A stretch of DNA of 64,000 nucleotides from an uncultured Bacteroidota bacterium (GTDB lineage: Bacteria; Bacteroidota; Bacteroidia; Flavobacteriales; Flavobacteriaceae), in NCBI GenBank assembly GCA_902609035.1, contig CACLQG010000004.1:7144-71143 (forward strand). The letters are read 5' to 3'. Shown here piece after piece: positions 34,976 to 43,879 of this stretch. The first letter of the stretch is position 1; each line of letters begins with the position of its first letter. The notes beneath the pieces were generated by a model. It worked only from the letters and a program-made list of their open reading frames with translations, did no database searches and was not told where the DNA came from. Made by a program: the position numbers and the translations under genes.

Positions 34976-35751
34976 AAGCCGTATATCCAAAAAAAAAATT
35001 GGGACAACATTTTTTGAATGATTTGAACATTGCAAAAAAAATTGCTTACACACTTCAAAATCACAGAGGGGAAAATGCGCTTGAAATCGGACCTGGAATG
35101 GGCGTACTGACACAGTACCTAATTCCTCAAGTAGAAAATCTTAAACTGGTTGAAATCGACACCGAGTCTGTCGCCTACCTAAACCAAAAATATCCCGAGA
35201 TGAAAGAGCACATTTTGTGTGAGGATTTTCTTAAAATGGATTTATCAGCCGTTTTTAATAAACAACCCTTCGCCATTATTGGTAACTTCCCCTACAACAT
35301 CTCCAGTCAGATTGTATTTAAAGCGATTAAATATCGCGAGTATATTCCATTTTTTTGCGGATTGTTTCAAAAGGAAATGGCGCAGAGAATCTGTGAAAAA
35401 TCTGGTTCAAAAGCTTATGGTATTATCTCCGTTCTTTGTCAAACCTATTTCCATACAAAATACCATTTCAATGTTTCTCCTGCAATATTTTACCCCCCTC
35501 CAAAGGTAGACTCGGGGTTACTATCATTAAAAAGAAGAGAGGATCTAACTATTGATTTTGATCAAAAACTATTCTTTATAGTTGTCAAAACATCATTTCA
35601 GCAACGCCGAAAAACCTTAAGAAACAGCCTTAAAATACTTAATATCCCTAAAATTATTTTAGAAGATAGTATCTTTAACCTGCGACCAGAAAAATTATCT
35701 GCTACGCAATTCATTGAACTGACAAAAAAAGTGGGGAATGCCAAAATTTGA
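34972..35751 (+). CDS. rsmA: 16S rRNA dimethyladenosine transferase RsmA (KsgA)
   Basis: Dimethylates A1518 and A1519 of 16S rRNA late in 30S assembly. The 259-residue protein has the SAM-binding motif EIGPGMGVLT at 38-47, the acidic VEIDTESVAYL near 60-70, and the adenine-site NFPY at 105-108 (here NFPY in place of the more usual NLPY). The C-terminal helical domain starts near 185. It begins within the DUF4286 stop and its own end overlaps the mgtE start by 14 bases. Confidence 0.96.
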   Translation: MKAVYPKKKLGQHFLNDLNIAKKIAYTLQNHRGENALEIGPGMGVLTQYLIPQVENLKLVEIDTESVAYLNQKYPEMKEHILCEDFLKMDLSAVFNKQPFAIIGNFPYNISSQIVFKAIKYREYIPFFCGLFQKEMAQRICEKSGSKAYGIISVLCQTYFHTKYHFNVSPAIFYPPPKVDSGLLSLKRREDLTIDFDQKLFFIVVKTSFQQRRKTLRNSLKILNIPKIILEDSIFNLRPEKLSATQFIELTKKVGNAKI

Positions 35752-37096
35752 ACTCAACAAAACGGGTATTCAATTCATAAAGGATTTGATCGAAAGTGGA
35801 TCAGACAAGAAGCTGCGGTTACAACTCAGGGATTTCCACTACGCAGATATTGCCGAAATAATCAATGAACTCACCTCAAATCAAGCGACCTATCTGATCA
35901 AGTTGCTTAAAAGCGATAAAACAGCCGATGCCCTGGCCGAGGTTGACGAAGATATCAGAGAAGGAATTCTAGAAAACCTTTCCGCCAAAGAAATTGCAGA
36001 GGAAATCGAAGAACTTGATACCGATGATGCTGCTGACCTCATCGGAGAACTTCCTGAGGAGCGCCAAGAGCGGGTGATGTCGCAAATTACCGATTCAGAG
36101 CATCTAGATGACATCAAGGAACTGCTTACCTACGATGAGGATAAAGCAGGGGGATTGATGGCCAAAGAACTCGTCAAGGTTGAAGAAGGACTTAGTGTCC
36201 TCAAATGCCTCAATACCATGCGGGCTCAAGCAGAGGAGGTTACTCGCGTTCACTCCATTTATGTAGTCGATGAAAATAATGTACTAAAAGGCAGGCTCTC
36301 CCTAAAAAATTTGATCACGGCAAATTCCATGGCCATTGTCAAAGATATTTATATTCCTAAAGTCGATTTTGTTACCGTAGATCAACCCGGTGAGGAAGTT
36401 GCAGACATCATGTCCAAGTATGACTTAGAGGCCATTCCCGTTGTGAATAAACAAAAGCAACTCATGGGACGTATCACCATTGATGATATTGTTGACCTTA
36501 TCAAAGAAGAGGCCGAAAAAGACTATCAATTGGCAGCTGGGATTTCCAATGATGTCGAAGCCAACGATGGTATTTTAGAACTTACAAAAGCCCGATTGCC
36601 ATGGCTTTTCCTCGGCCTATTGGGAGGGCTGGGGAGTGTTTTCATACTTCAAGATTTTGAACAACTCATGGAACTGCCCGAACTTAGAAGTTTATTTTTC
36701 TATACACCACTCATCGCAGCTATGGCTGGAAATGTAGGGGTACAATCCTCCGCTATTATTGTTCAAGGACTGGCCAATAATGTTGTAAAAGGATCATTGG
36801 TCAACCTTCTTTTTAAAGAAATTGGTCTCAGTCTGATCAACGGTTTGGCCCTTGCCTTTATACTTATACTTTTTGGTTTCGTCATCCAACAAGACCTCAG
36901 CATCAGCCTCACCATCGCAGGTTCCATGATGGGTGTCATCATCATCGCGGCACTGATAGGAACTTTTGTACCCATCATTTTAAACAAAAGAGGTATCGAT
37001 CCAGCCATTGCTACAGGCCCTTTTATCACAACTGCTAATGATATTTTTGGAATCTTCCTTTTCTTTTTCATGGCTAAAGTCATTTTAGGTTTCTAA
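35738..37096 (+). CDS. mgtE: Magnesium transporter MgtE
   Basis: A 452-residue Mg2+ channel. It has the cytoplasmic MgtE N domain (about 20-125, with EELDTDDAADLIGELPEE), two CBS domains (about 130-260, sensing cytoplasmic Mg2+), a connecting helix and five membrane helices from about 285 on, including MAGNVGVQSSAIIVQGLAN and TGPFITTANDIFG with the pore aspartate. Complete length. It overlaps rsmA by 14 bases and precedes the dehydrogenase by nine bases, so it is inside an operon. Confidence 0.95.
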   Translation: MPKFELNKTGIQFIKDLIESGSDKKLRLQLRDFHYADIAEIINELTSNQATYLIKLLKSDKTADALAEVDEDIREGILENLSAKEIAEEIEELDTDDAADLIGELPEERQERVMSQITDSEHLDDIKELLTYDEDKAGGLMAKELVKVEEGLSVLKCLNTMRAQAEEVTRVHSIYVVDENNVLKGRLSLKNLITANSMAIVKDIYIPKVDFVTVDQPGEEVADIMSKYDLEAIPVVNKQKQLMGRITIDDIVDLIKEEAEKDYQLAAGISNDVEANDGILELTKARLPWLFLGLLGGLGSVFILQDFEQLMELPELRSLFFYTPLIAAMAGNVGVQSSAIIVQGLANNVVKGSLVNLLFKEIGLSLINGLALAFILILFGFVIQQDLSISLTIAGSMMGVIIIAALIGTFVPIILNKRGIDPAIATGPFITTANDIFGIFLFFFMAKVILGF

Positions 37097-37105
37097 TTTT
37101 ACATC

Positions 37106-38044
37106 ATGAAAGTTTTACACCTTGAGGAAAACCACCCTGCACTTATTGAGGGACTTGAAGCTCTTGGCTTTCAAAACGATTTGGCATTTGAAGATTCGTT
37201 AGAAGAAATAATGGTCAAAGTTGATCAGTACGACGGACTTATCATCAGGAGTAAATACCCAATAGACGAAACTTTTTTGGCTTGCGCAAAAGGACTAAAA
37301 TTCATTGCTCGTTTAGGGGCTGGTATGGAAAATATAGATGTCCCAGCCGTTGAATCTCGAAATATTCTTTTGGTCAATGCTCCCGAGGGAAATAGAAATG
37401 CTGTTGGTGAGCAAGCCTTGGGTATGCTTTTGGCCATAATGAATCGACTCAAATCGGGGCACAACTCCATTAAATCTGGTGAATGGGATCGTGTAGGCCA
37501 TAGAGGTTGGGAACTTTCAGGAAGAACGGTAGGGATTATTGGATATGGTCATACAGGAAAAAGTTTTGCACGAAAAATATCAGGCTTTGATGTCAGAACC
37601 CTATGTTATGATATTTTGGAAAATATTGGAGACGACTATGCCCAGCAAGTAAATCTGGAAACCCTACAATCCCTGTCAGAAGTCATCAGTCTGCACATAC
37701 CCCAAACCGATTTGACAAATGGCATAATTAATAAGGAATTTATAGACGCCATGTCGCACCCCTTTTGGTTACTTAATACCGCCCGAGGGTCAGCAGTCGT
37801 GACACAAGACCTCGTTGAGGGATTGCAATCTCAAAAAATCATGGGTGCAGGATTGGATGTTTTGGAATACGAAACCAGATCCTTCTCCTCTATTTTTAAT
37901 CAAGAAATTCTACCACCCGCTCTTCAATATCTTATGGAGGCGGAACATGTACTCCTCAGTCCTCATGTGGCGGGTTTGACCCAAGAAAGTCATCTCAAAC
38001 TCGCCACGACTATTATTGAGAAGTTAAAAAAAATATTTTCATAG
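37106..38044 (+). CDS. D-isomer-specific 2-hydroxyacid dehydrogenase
   Basis: A 312-residue NAD-dependent dehydrogenase of the phosphoglycerate/D-lactate family. The NAD-binding motif GYGHTG is at 146-151. Catalytic residues appear as R227 in NTARGSAVV, a Glu in the DVLEYE turn near 254, and H287 in SPHVAG. There is no ACT or other C-terminal regulatory domain, so it is not the long SerA form; phosphoglycerate, hydroxypyruvate or another 2-keto acid could be the substrate. It ends two bases from the stop of the opposing aspartokinase gene. Confidence 0.88.
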   Translation: MKVLHLEENHPALIEGLEALGFQNDLAFEDSLEEIMVKVDQYDGLIIRSKYPIDETFLACAKGLKFIARLGAGMENIDVPAVESRNILLVNAPEGNRNAVGEQALGMLLAIMNRLKSGHNSIKSGEWDRVGHRGWELSGRTVGIIGYGHTGKSFARKISGFDVRTLCYDILENIGDDYAQQVNLETLQSLSEVISLHIPQTDLTNGIINKEFIDAMSHPFWLLNTARGSAVVTQDLVEGLQSQKIMGAGLDVLEYETRSFSSIFNQEILPPALQYLMEAEHVLLSPHVAGLTQESHLKLATTIIEKLKKIFS

Positions 38045-38046
38045 GC

Positions 38047-39303
38047 TTATTCTTTAACCACAAACTGAGCAGTCCGAAGGGTTCTTTGTTCCAATAGAAT
38101 TTCCCCAACTGAACTCTTAATAAAGTTTATAGAAGGTTTGTCAAAATGTCGAATCGTATACAACGAAACCCCATCGGTAATCTCTACTTTAAATTTAGAT
38201 TGCAGGGCCTCCAACAAATGTTGCAGTTTACCATATTTATTAAAGATGCATATGGAAAAGCTGATGGCGGAGTTTTGAATCATCTCTACCCGCATCTGAT
38301 ACTGATGTAACAAAGCAAAAATTTCACTGATATTATCTTCCACAATAAATGAGAAATCCTTGGAAGACAATTTCAATAGGGTCTGATCACTTTTTACAAT
38401 ATAACAGGGAACCAAGGGATAGAGATTTTTTCCTTTGGAAACAACTGTGCCCTTGCTTTGTGGCTTTTCAAAAGATTTTACATAAAGGGGGATTTCTTTG
38501 CGTTGCAGGGGTTGTAAGGTTTTAGGATGAATGACCGATGCCCCGTAAAAAGCCAATTCTATCGCCTCACGATAGGAAATTTGATGCAATAAAACTGTGT
38601 CATTGAATTTCCTAGGATCACCATTTAATAAGCCGGGAACATCCTTCCAAATGGTAACTGATTCAGCACGAAGGGCATAGGCAAAAATTGCAGCACTATA
38701 ATCCGACCCCTCTCTACCTAGTGTTGTTGTTAATCCATTGGGAGCACGGCCAATAAAACCTTGAGATATAATTGTACTTTTTCCGTCTACCTCTTTTTCA
38801 ATTGCGATTTCGGTATCATTCCAGTTCAAATTCGCATCGCGGAAATAGGTATCTGTTTTAATGCAGTGCCGTGCATCCAACCAACTGTTTTCCATTCCTT
38901 CTCGATTCATATATTTGCTGATGATAGTCGAAGAAACCAATTCCCCAACACTCACCACCTGATCGTATATCATGCTGTAATCTCTGATATCGGTATCCCT
39001 TAAAAACGATAAAACCGCATCAAACAAGGCGGTTACTTTTTGGTTAACATCAACCTTTTCATAATCAAACAAATCTTCTATGATGCGGTAGTGGTTTTCC
39101 CTTACCTGTTCCAAATCTTGAGGGTACATCTCCTTATTATCAAAAAAGGATTGAACTACTTGCTCCAATGCGTTGGTGGTTTTACCCATAGCCGAAACCA
39201 CTATCAAAGTTTTTTCATATCCCGTGTAATGTAATACATTTAAAATATTTTTGACTCCTGCAGCATTTTTGACCGAAGCCCCTCCAAACTTGAATATTTT
39301 CAT
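38047..39303 (-). CDS. Aspartate kinase (monofunctional)
   Basis: Phosphorylates aspartate in the first step to lysine, threonine, methionine and diaminopimelate. The 418-residue protein starts with KFGGASV (residues 4-10), has the substrate segment TTLGREGSDYSAAI near 192-205 and the C-terminal regulatory ACT-like region from about 290. No homoserine dehydrogenase domain is attached. It begins two bases after the GNAT gene, so the two form an operon. Isoform (lysC, thrA-like) cannot be set from sequence. Confidence 0.92.
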   Translation of the reverse strand: MKIFKFGGASVKNAAGVKNILNVLHYTGYEKTLIVVSAMGKTTNALEQVVQSFFDNKEMYPQDLEQVRENHYRIIEDLFDYEKVDVNQKVTALFDAVLSFLRDTDIRDYSMIYDQVVSVGELVSSTIISKYMNREGMENSWLDARHCIKTDTYFRDANLNWNDTEIAIEKEVDGKSTIISQGFIGRAPNGLTTTLGREGSDYSAAIFAYALRAESVTIWKDVPGLLNGDPRKFNDTVLLHQISYREAIELAFYGASVIHPKTLQPLQRKEIPLYVKSFEKPQSKGTVVSKGKNLYPLVPCYIVKSDQTLLKLSSKDFSFIVEDNISEIFALLHQYQMRVEMIQNSAISFSICIFNKYGKLQHLLEALQSKFKVEITDGVSLYTIRHFDKPSINFIKSSVGEILLEQRTLRTAQFVVKE

Positions 39304-39305
39304 GA

Positions 39306-39791
39306 TTATGTGTTAATTTTTGAAATATAGTTTTCTATGCTTTTTTTATCCATTTGTACGGTTTTCCAGTCGTTCAAAACCTGAGCTCCGCTTTTTTTAT
39401 AAAACTTAATAGCAGCATAGTTCCAATCCAAAACCGCCCACTCAACTCGCTCTACCCCTACTTCGTATGCATGTTTCAAAAAGGCGTTATATAATTGGCT
39501 TCCTAAACCTTTACCTTTCATCTTTTTAGTTACAATCAAATCCTCTAATTGAAAAGTAGGGCCTTTCCAAGTGGAATAACGAGGGTAATAGAGAGCCATA
39601 CCTACTACTTTTTTATCTGCCTCTGCTACCCTGCATTCAAACAAGGGAAGGTCTCCAAAACCATCTTTTTCAATTTGGGCTTGGCTAATAATCACTTCCC
39701 CAGGTTCCTTTTCAAAAACCGCTAATTCCTGTATCAAAGAAAAGATAGCAGCAGCGTCAGATTTTATGGCTTTACGGATAATTACCTTCAT
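39306..39791 (-). CDS. GNAT-family N-acetyltransferase
   Basis: A 161-residue acetyl-CoA-dependent acetyltransferase. The acetyl-CoA-binding motif A is visible as VTKKMKGKGLGSQLYNAF around residues 88-105, and motif B as WNYAAIKFYKKSGAQ near 123-137. The sequence FQLEDLIV just before motif A and the overall size resemble diamine/polyamine acetyltransferases (SSAT-like). Substrate is not known. It is the first gene of a two-gene unit with aspartokinase. Confidence 0.88.
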   Translation of the reverse strand: MKVIIRKAIKSDAAAIFSLIQELAVFEKEPGEVIISQAQIEKDGFGDLPLFECRVAEADKKVVGMALYYPRYSTWKGPTFQLEDLIVTKKMKGKGLGSQLYNAFLKHAYEVGVERVEWAVLDWNYAAIKFYKKSGAQVLNDWKTVQMDKKSIENYISKINT

Positions 39792-39801
39792 TATAGCAGG
39801 G

Positions 39802-39809
39802 CAAAAATA
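39802..39809 (-). promoter_or_regulatory. -7 element of the GNAT-aspartokinase unit
   Basis: On the minus strand TATTTTTG fits TAnnTTTG and ends ten bases before the GNAT ATG. No -33 TTG found, so this is tentative. Confidence 0.3.
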
Positions 39810-39890
39810 GTGGGAGTTAATCTATTAAAACATTTTGTTATCATTTATAACATTTTATTACTGAAGTGTAGAAAATATAAATCAGATAGG

Positions 39891-40664
39891 TTATGCCAAC
39901 CACTTAGTCAAGGTTTCAATAAATTGTTGGGGCTGATCTGCATGGAGCCAATGGCCTGCGTTCTCGATTTTGGTCACCTCTGCTTTTGGAAAAAAATCTA
40001 AAATAATGGGGATATCGGTATCAGGGTTGATGTAGTTGGAATTTCCCCCATAAAGGAAGAGTACAGGTTCTAAAAATGAAACCTCTATTTCTATGGGGGC
40101 GCCAATTGCCTCAGCAGCATTTTTTAGTACCGCAATATTGGTCCGCAGCCCAAGTTGATCGTCGGAGATCCAATACAGATTTTTGAGTAAAAACTGACGG
40201 GTACCCTTATCAGGAATATAATTTTCCAAGTGCTCTGCCGCTTCCTTTCGGGAACTGATCTCCGTAAAATTCAAAGTACTTAAACCCGCTAAAATCTCTT
40301 GGTAGTGGGGAGCATAATATTTAGGACCAATATCGGCAATAATAAGTTTTTTGACCCTTTCGGGATACTTCAGGGCAAAACCCATCGCTGTTTTTCCCCC
40401 CATAGAATGACCCAATACAATCACCTTTTTTAAATCGTGATGATCCAAATAAAGGAGTAAATCTTCAACCATCATATCATAATCAAAGGCCTCACTCCAG
40501 AAACTCCTTCCGTGATTCCGTTGATCAACCATGTGAACACAGTAGCCTTTTTGTGCAATGTTTTTGGCATGGGTTTTCCAGTTGTCTCCCATGCCCAAAA
40601 AACCGTGAAGTATAATAAAATGTTTGTCACCCGTCCCAATAATATTTGAGTGTAAAACGGGCAT
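39891..40664 (-). CDS. Alpha/beta hydrolase (YbfF-like esterase)
   Basis: A 257-residue hydrolase. The nucleophile is S87 in GHSMGG, the oxyanion region HGFLGMGDNW is at 20-29, DQRNHGRS follows, and the catalytic His is in AGHWLHADQP near the end. It resembles the YbfF acyl-CoA/ester hydrolases. The ATG at 40664 overlaps the pdxJ stop by one base (TGATG); a longer frame would run 63 bases into pdxJ. Physiological substrate is unknown; the coupling with pdxJ is common in Bacteroidota. Confidence 0.9.
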   Translation of the reverse strand: MPVLHSNIIGTGDKHFIILHGFLGMGDNWKTHAKNIAQKGYCVHMVDQRNHGRSFWSEAFDYDMMVEDLLLYLDHHDLKKVIVLGHSMGGKTAMGFALKYPERVKKLIIADIGPKYYAPHYQEILAGLSTLNFTEISSRKEAAEHLENYIPDKGTRQFLLKNLYWISDDQLGLRTNIAVLKNAAEAIGAPIEIEVSFLEPVLFLYGGNSNYINPDTDIPIILDFFPKAEVTKIENAGHWLHADQPQQFIETLTKWLA

Positions 40665-41377
40665 CACATCAAACGTTGTATGTACATAGGAATGACGTTT
40701 TCTAAACCTAAATAGAGGGACTCGCACACCAAAGCATGACCTATAGAGACCTCAAGAAGCCGAGGGATATGCTGAGCAAAAAAAGCAGTGTTTTCCAAGT
40801 TCAGATCGTGTCCCGCATTGATCCCAATTCCCAATTTGTTGGCCACCTCAGCTACTCTATTGTAGGGAGCAACTGCTTTTTTGGGATTTTTAACAAAGTC
40901 TTTTGCATAGGCTTCGGTGTAAAGTTCGATTCTGTCAGCTCCAGATTGTTTTGCCCCTTCCACCATCTTTTTATCTGGATCTACAAAAATCGATGTTCTT
41001 ATCCCATGACTTTGAAATTCACTTATGACCTCCTTCAAAAAGTCTTTATGTTTGATCGTATCCCATCCAGAGTTGGAAGTAATCGCATCCTCAGCATCGG
41101 GAACTAAAGTAACTTGATCCGGTTTTATTTGTATAACCAAGTTGATAAACTTTGGTATTGGGTTGCCCTCAATATTAAACTCGGTCGTCAAGATACTGGG
41201 TAAGGCCAATGCATCATCGTATCGGATGTGTCGTTGGTCTGGTCTAGGATGAATCGTGATACCTTGCGCTCCAAATTTTTGCAAATCTGAGGCTACCTTT
41301 AGCAGATTTGGCATATCACCTCCACGAGAATTTCTTAGCGTAGCAATTTTATTAATGTTTACACTTAACTGGGTCAT
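40664..41377 (-). CDS. pdxJ: Pyridoxine 5'-phosphate synthase
   Basis: Joins 1-deoxyxylulose 5-phosphate and 3-amino-2-oxopropyl phosphate to give pyridoxine phosphate in the DXP-dependent vitamin B6 pathway. The 237-residue TIM-barrel protein begins TQLSVNINKIATLRNSRGGD, with ITIHPRPDQRHI near 40-50, VTLVPD near 90, and GIGINAGHDLN near 188-198; these carry the phosphate-binding and catalytic residues. The length is normal. It is followed by the coupled hydrolase gene and diverges from nadK. Confidence 0.96.
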   Translation of the reverse strand: MTQLSVNINKIATLRNSRGGDMPNLLKVASDLQKFGAQGITIHPRPDQRHIRYDDALALPSILTTEFNIEGNPIPKFINLVIQIKPDQVTLVPDAEDAITSNSGWDTIKHKDFLKEVISEFQSHGIRTSIFVDPDKKMVEGAKQSGADRIELYTEAYAKDFVKNPKKAVAPYNRVAEVANKLGIGINAGHDLNLENTAFFAQHIPRLLEVSIGHALVCESLYLGLENVIPMYIQRLM

Positions 41378-41463
41378 GATTTCGATTTAAGGTGTAAAAT
41401 TAATAACTATTATTGGCATCGGCTAAAATTCCCTTAGCAAAAGGCAGGCACAATAAAGTTTTG

Positions 41464-41471
41464 TAATTTTG
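41464..41471 (+). promoter_or_regulatory. -7 element of nadK
   Basis: TAATTTTG fits TAnnTTTG and ends 17 bases before the nadK ATG at 41489. No good -33 partner. Confidence 0.35.
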
Positions 41472-41488
41472 TATATAAACTTTTAGTA

Positions 41489-42370
41489 ATGAATATCGCT
41501 ATTTTTTGCGCTTTTGATTCACCTGCAACCATTGAGTTTGCCAAGACCACTATTTCCTATTTGGAAAACAAAGGTCACCAACTGAGTTTGGACCATCGGT
41601 TAACTGACCATTTACCTGACATAACAAAAAAATACTCTGTTTTTGATGCGAAAGGCACTCTGAGCAGAGATAAAGATTTTCTATTCTCAATAGGAGGAGA
41701 TGGAACTTTATTGCGTTCAATACCCTATGTAAAATTCACCGAAATCCCAATACTAGGTATCAATACTGGTCGCTTGGGCTTTTTGACCAGTCTCCAAAAG
41801 GAATCGCTCAATGAGGCCTTGGATAAATTTTTTGATAAAAAATTTAAATTAGTTAGACGGGCACTACTGGCAGCAGAATTGTCTACCCCTTCGGCCGATA
41901 TTGAGAAATTTGGTTTCGCACTTAATGAGATTAGTATCAATAGAAAAAATACCACTGCCATGTTAAGTATTGCTACACAAATTGACAAGAAGTATCTGAC
42001 TACCTACTGGGCAGATGGTTTAATTATTGCTACCCCCACAGGTTCCACAGGATATTCTTTAAGCAGTGGAGGACCTATTTTAACTCCAGAGACAGAGGGT
42101 ATTATACTTAACCCAATTGCTCCTCATAATTTAAACATCAGACCCTTAGTGGTTCCAGATAAAGTTGAAATAGAAATTAGTGTGGGTGGCCGTGGTGATG
42201 ATCATTTGTTATCCCTGGATTCCCGTATTTTCACTGTCGAAAATGGCACAAAAATCCATATTAAAAAAGCTCCTTTTTCTGTCTTAACCGTAGAACTTAA
42301 AGGAGACAATTATTTCAAGACACTTCGCGACAAGCTTTTTTGGGGATATGACGCCAGAAACAGGCAATAA
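41489..42370 (+). CDS. nadK: NAD kinase
   Basis: Phosphorylates NAD to NADP. The 293-residue protein has the catalytic GGDGTLL at 69-75 and the second family motif PTGSTGYSLSSGGPI near 185-200, plus NTGRLGFL near 92-99. Complete. It opens the conserved flavobacterial envelope cluster that continues with DUF6089, uppS, bamA and two skp-like genes. Confidence 0.96.
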   Translation: MNIAIFCAFDSPATIEFAKTTISYLENKGHQLSLDHRLTDHLPDITKKYSVFDAKGTLSRDKDFLFSIGGDGTLLRSIPYVKFTEIPILGINTGRLGFLTSLQKESLNEALDKFFDKKFKLVRRALLAAELSTPSADIEKFGFALNEISINRKNTTAMLSIATQIDKKYLTTYWADGLIIATPTGSTGYSLSSGGPILTPETEGIILNPIAPHNLNIRPLVVPDKVEIEISVGGRGDDHLLSLDSRIFTVENGTKIHIKKAPFSVLTVELKGDNYFKTLRDKLFWGYDARNRQ

Positions 42371-42448
42371 TTCCAGTATTTGTTAGTTTAAGATTATGGG
42401 TAATAATCTCTGTGATTTATGCCCCTAATGATTACACCCCTAATTCAA

Positions 42449-43145
42449 ATGAAAAGGTTGAGCCTTATTGTCGTTTTCCTCTGTTGTCTAATCCCCTCTA
42501 GGGCTCAATTTCATGAGTTAGGCACTTTTTTGGGTGCAGGTAATTACATTGGAGATATTGGAGCCTCTTATTATGTTTTTCCAGAAAACCCAGCCTTTGG
42601 ATTGGTTTACAAGTGGAATCGTACTACCCGATATTCGCTTAGGGCCAATGCCATGTTGATGAATTTTAATAAAAGTGATTATTCACCTATTGATATGGCA
42701 CGTTTCAACAGAAGGTATAGATTTAAAAATCAAATATTGGAGTTTTCAGTGGGTATCGAAATCAATTTTATTGATTTTAACCTCCACGAGAGTGAAAAAA
42801 ATGATATCGCCTTATCTATTCTTAGGAACGGGTTTTATGCGTTATAATTTATTTTACCACGACCCTAATACGCTAGAAAACATTGAATATGGAAAAGGTG
42901 GTGATGTCGTTTTACCTGCTATAGTTGGAGTAAAGGGCAATATTTCTCCCTTTGTGGTTTTGGGTTTCGAGCTGGGTGTCCGGTATAGCTTCACTGACAA
43001 TTTGGACGGTAGCGCGCCTGAAACGGAAGATAGTATTCCCAATAATTTAATGTTTGGAAATTTAAACAATAATGATTGGTATGTTTTTACTGGTTTAACA
43101 ATTTCATTTACCTTTGGCGATCTGCCGTGTTATTGTAAAGAATGA
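42449..43145 (+). pseudogene. DUF6089-type outer-membrane protein, frameshifted
   Basis: Two overlapping frames together make one protein. The first (from ATG 42449) has a signal peptide ending SRAQ and the start HELGTFLGAGNYIGDIG of small Bacteroidota outer-membrane beta-barrels; it reads to a stop at 42847. The second frame, open to 43145, carries the natural continuation SPYLFLGTGFMRYNLF to the end FTGLTISFTFGDLPC. The switch point is at a run of seven A (42795-42801). Six A would give an unbroken 231-residue protein. It may be a sequencing error, a true recent mutation, or, less likely, slippage. It sits between nadK and uppS, where related genomes carry an intact copy. The stop overlaps the uppS ATG (ATGA). 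Confidence 0.8.
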
Positions 43146-43879
43146 TCATGAGCAATTTTAAAAATGATATACCAAAACACCTTGCCATCATAATGGACGG
43201 CAATGGTCGTTGGGCTGAAAGTAAAGGTAAAAATCGGATTCATGGACACTCCCACGGTGTTAAAGCAGTTCGAGAAGTGGTGGAGGAGGCTGTTCAACTT
43301 AAGGTTGAATACCTTACACTGTATGCTTTTTCTACTGAAAACTGGAGCAGACCCAAAGAAGAAATAGGCGTATTAATGAAGTTATTGGTGAATACTCTAA
43401 GAAGTGAATTTGAAAAATTACTCCAAAATCGAATCAAACTGAATGTGATTGGAAATATCAGTCAACTTCCCGAGATCGTTCAAAATGAACTGGAATATGT
43501 AATGAAACAAACCCAAAAAAATAGTGAAATGACTTTGACTTTAGCATTAAGCTATGGAGGGCGTGAAGAGCTCGCCAATGTCCTAAAACAACTGGTTATC
43601 AAAGTTAAAAATAATATAATTTCTGCTGAGAACATAAACCAATCCATTATTAATGAGCATCTTTACACACAAAATTTACCAGATGTTGATTTGCTGATTC
43701 GAACCAGCGGAGAAAAAAGAATTAGTAATTTTATGTTGTGGCAAATTGCATATGCCGAGTTGTATTTTTCTAAAGTACTTTGGCCCGATTTTACAAAAGA
43801 TCATTTACACGAAGCATTAGTTAGTTACCAAAAAAGAGAGCGCAGATTTGGAAAGACAAGTAAGCAACTTCTTGGATAA
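43142..43879 (+). CDS. uppS: Isoprenyl transferase (undecaprenyl diphosphate synthase)
   Basis: Makes the C55 lipid carrier for peptidoglycan and other envelope polymers. The 245-residue cis-prenyltransferase has the catalytic Asp D19 in IMDGNGRW, the HGHSHGVKAV motif and the C-terminal RTSGEKRISNFMLWQ near 190-205. The ATG at 43142 overlaps the end of the DUF6089 gene; a second ATG two codons on is also possible. The end overlaps bamA. Confidence 0.95.
   Translation: MIMSNFKNDIPKHLAIIMDGNGRWAESKGKNRIHGHSHGVKAVREVVEEAVQLKVEYLTLYAFSTENWSRPKEEIGVLMKLLVNTLRSEFEKLLQNRIKLNVIGNISQLPEIVQNELEYVMKQTQKNSEMTLTLALSYGGREELANVLKQLVIKVKNNIISAENINQSIINEHLYTQNLPDVDLLIRTSGEKRISNFMLWQIAYAELYFSKVLWPDFTKDHLHEALVSYQKRERRFGKTSKQLLG

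Noticed and set aside
39810..40001. Small plus-strand frame near the hydrolase gene
   Set aside because: It runs into the conserved hydrolase 3' end in antisense and has no coding character.
42675..43145. Separate gene in the second DUF6089 frame
   Set aside because: Its first 40 residues are the wrong-frame reading of the upstream half; only the part after the A7 run is real, so it is one broken gene.
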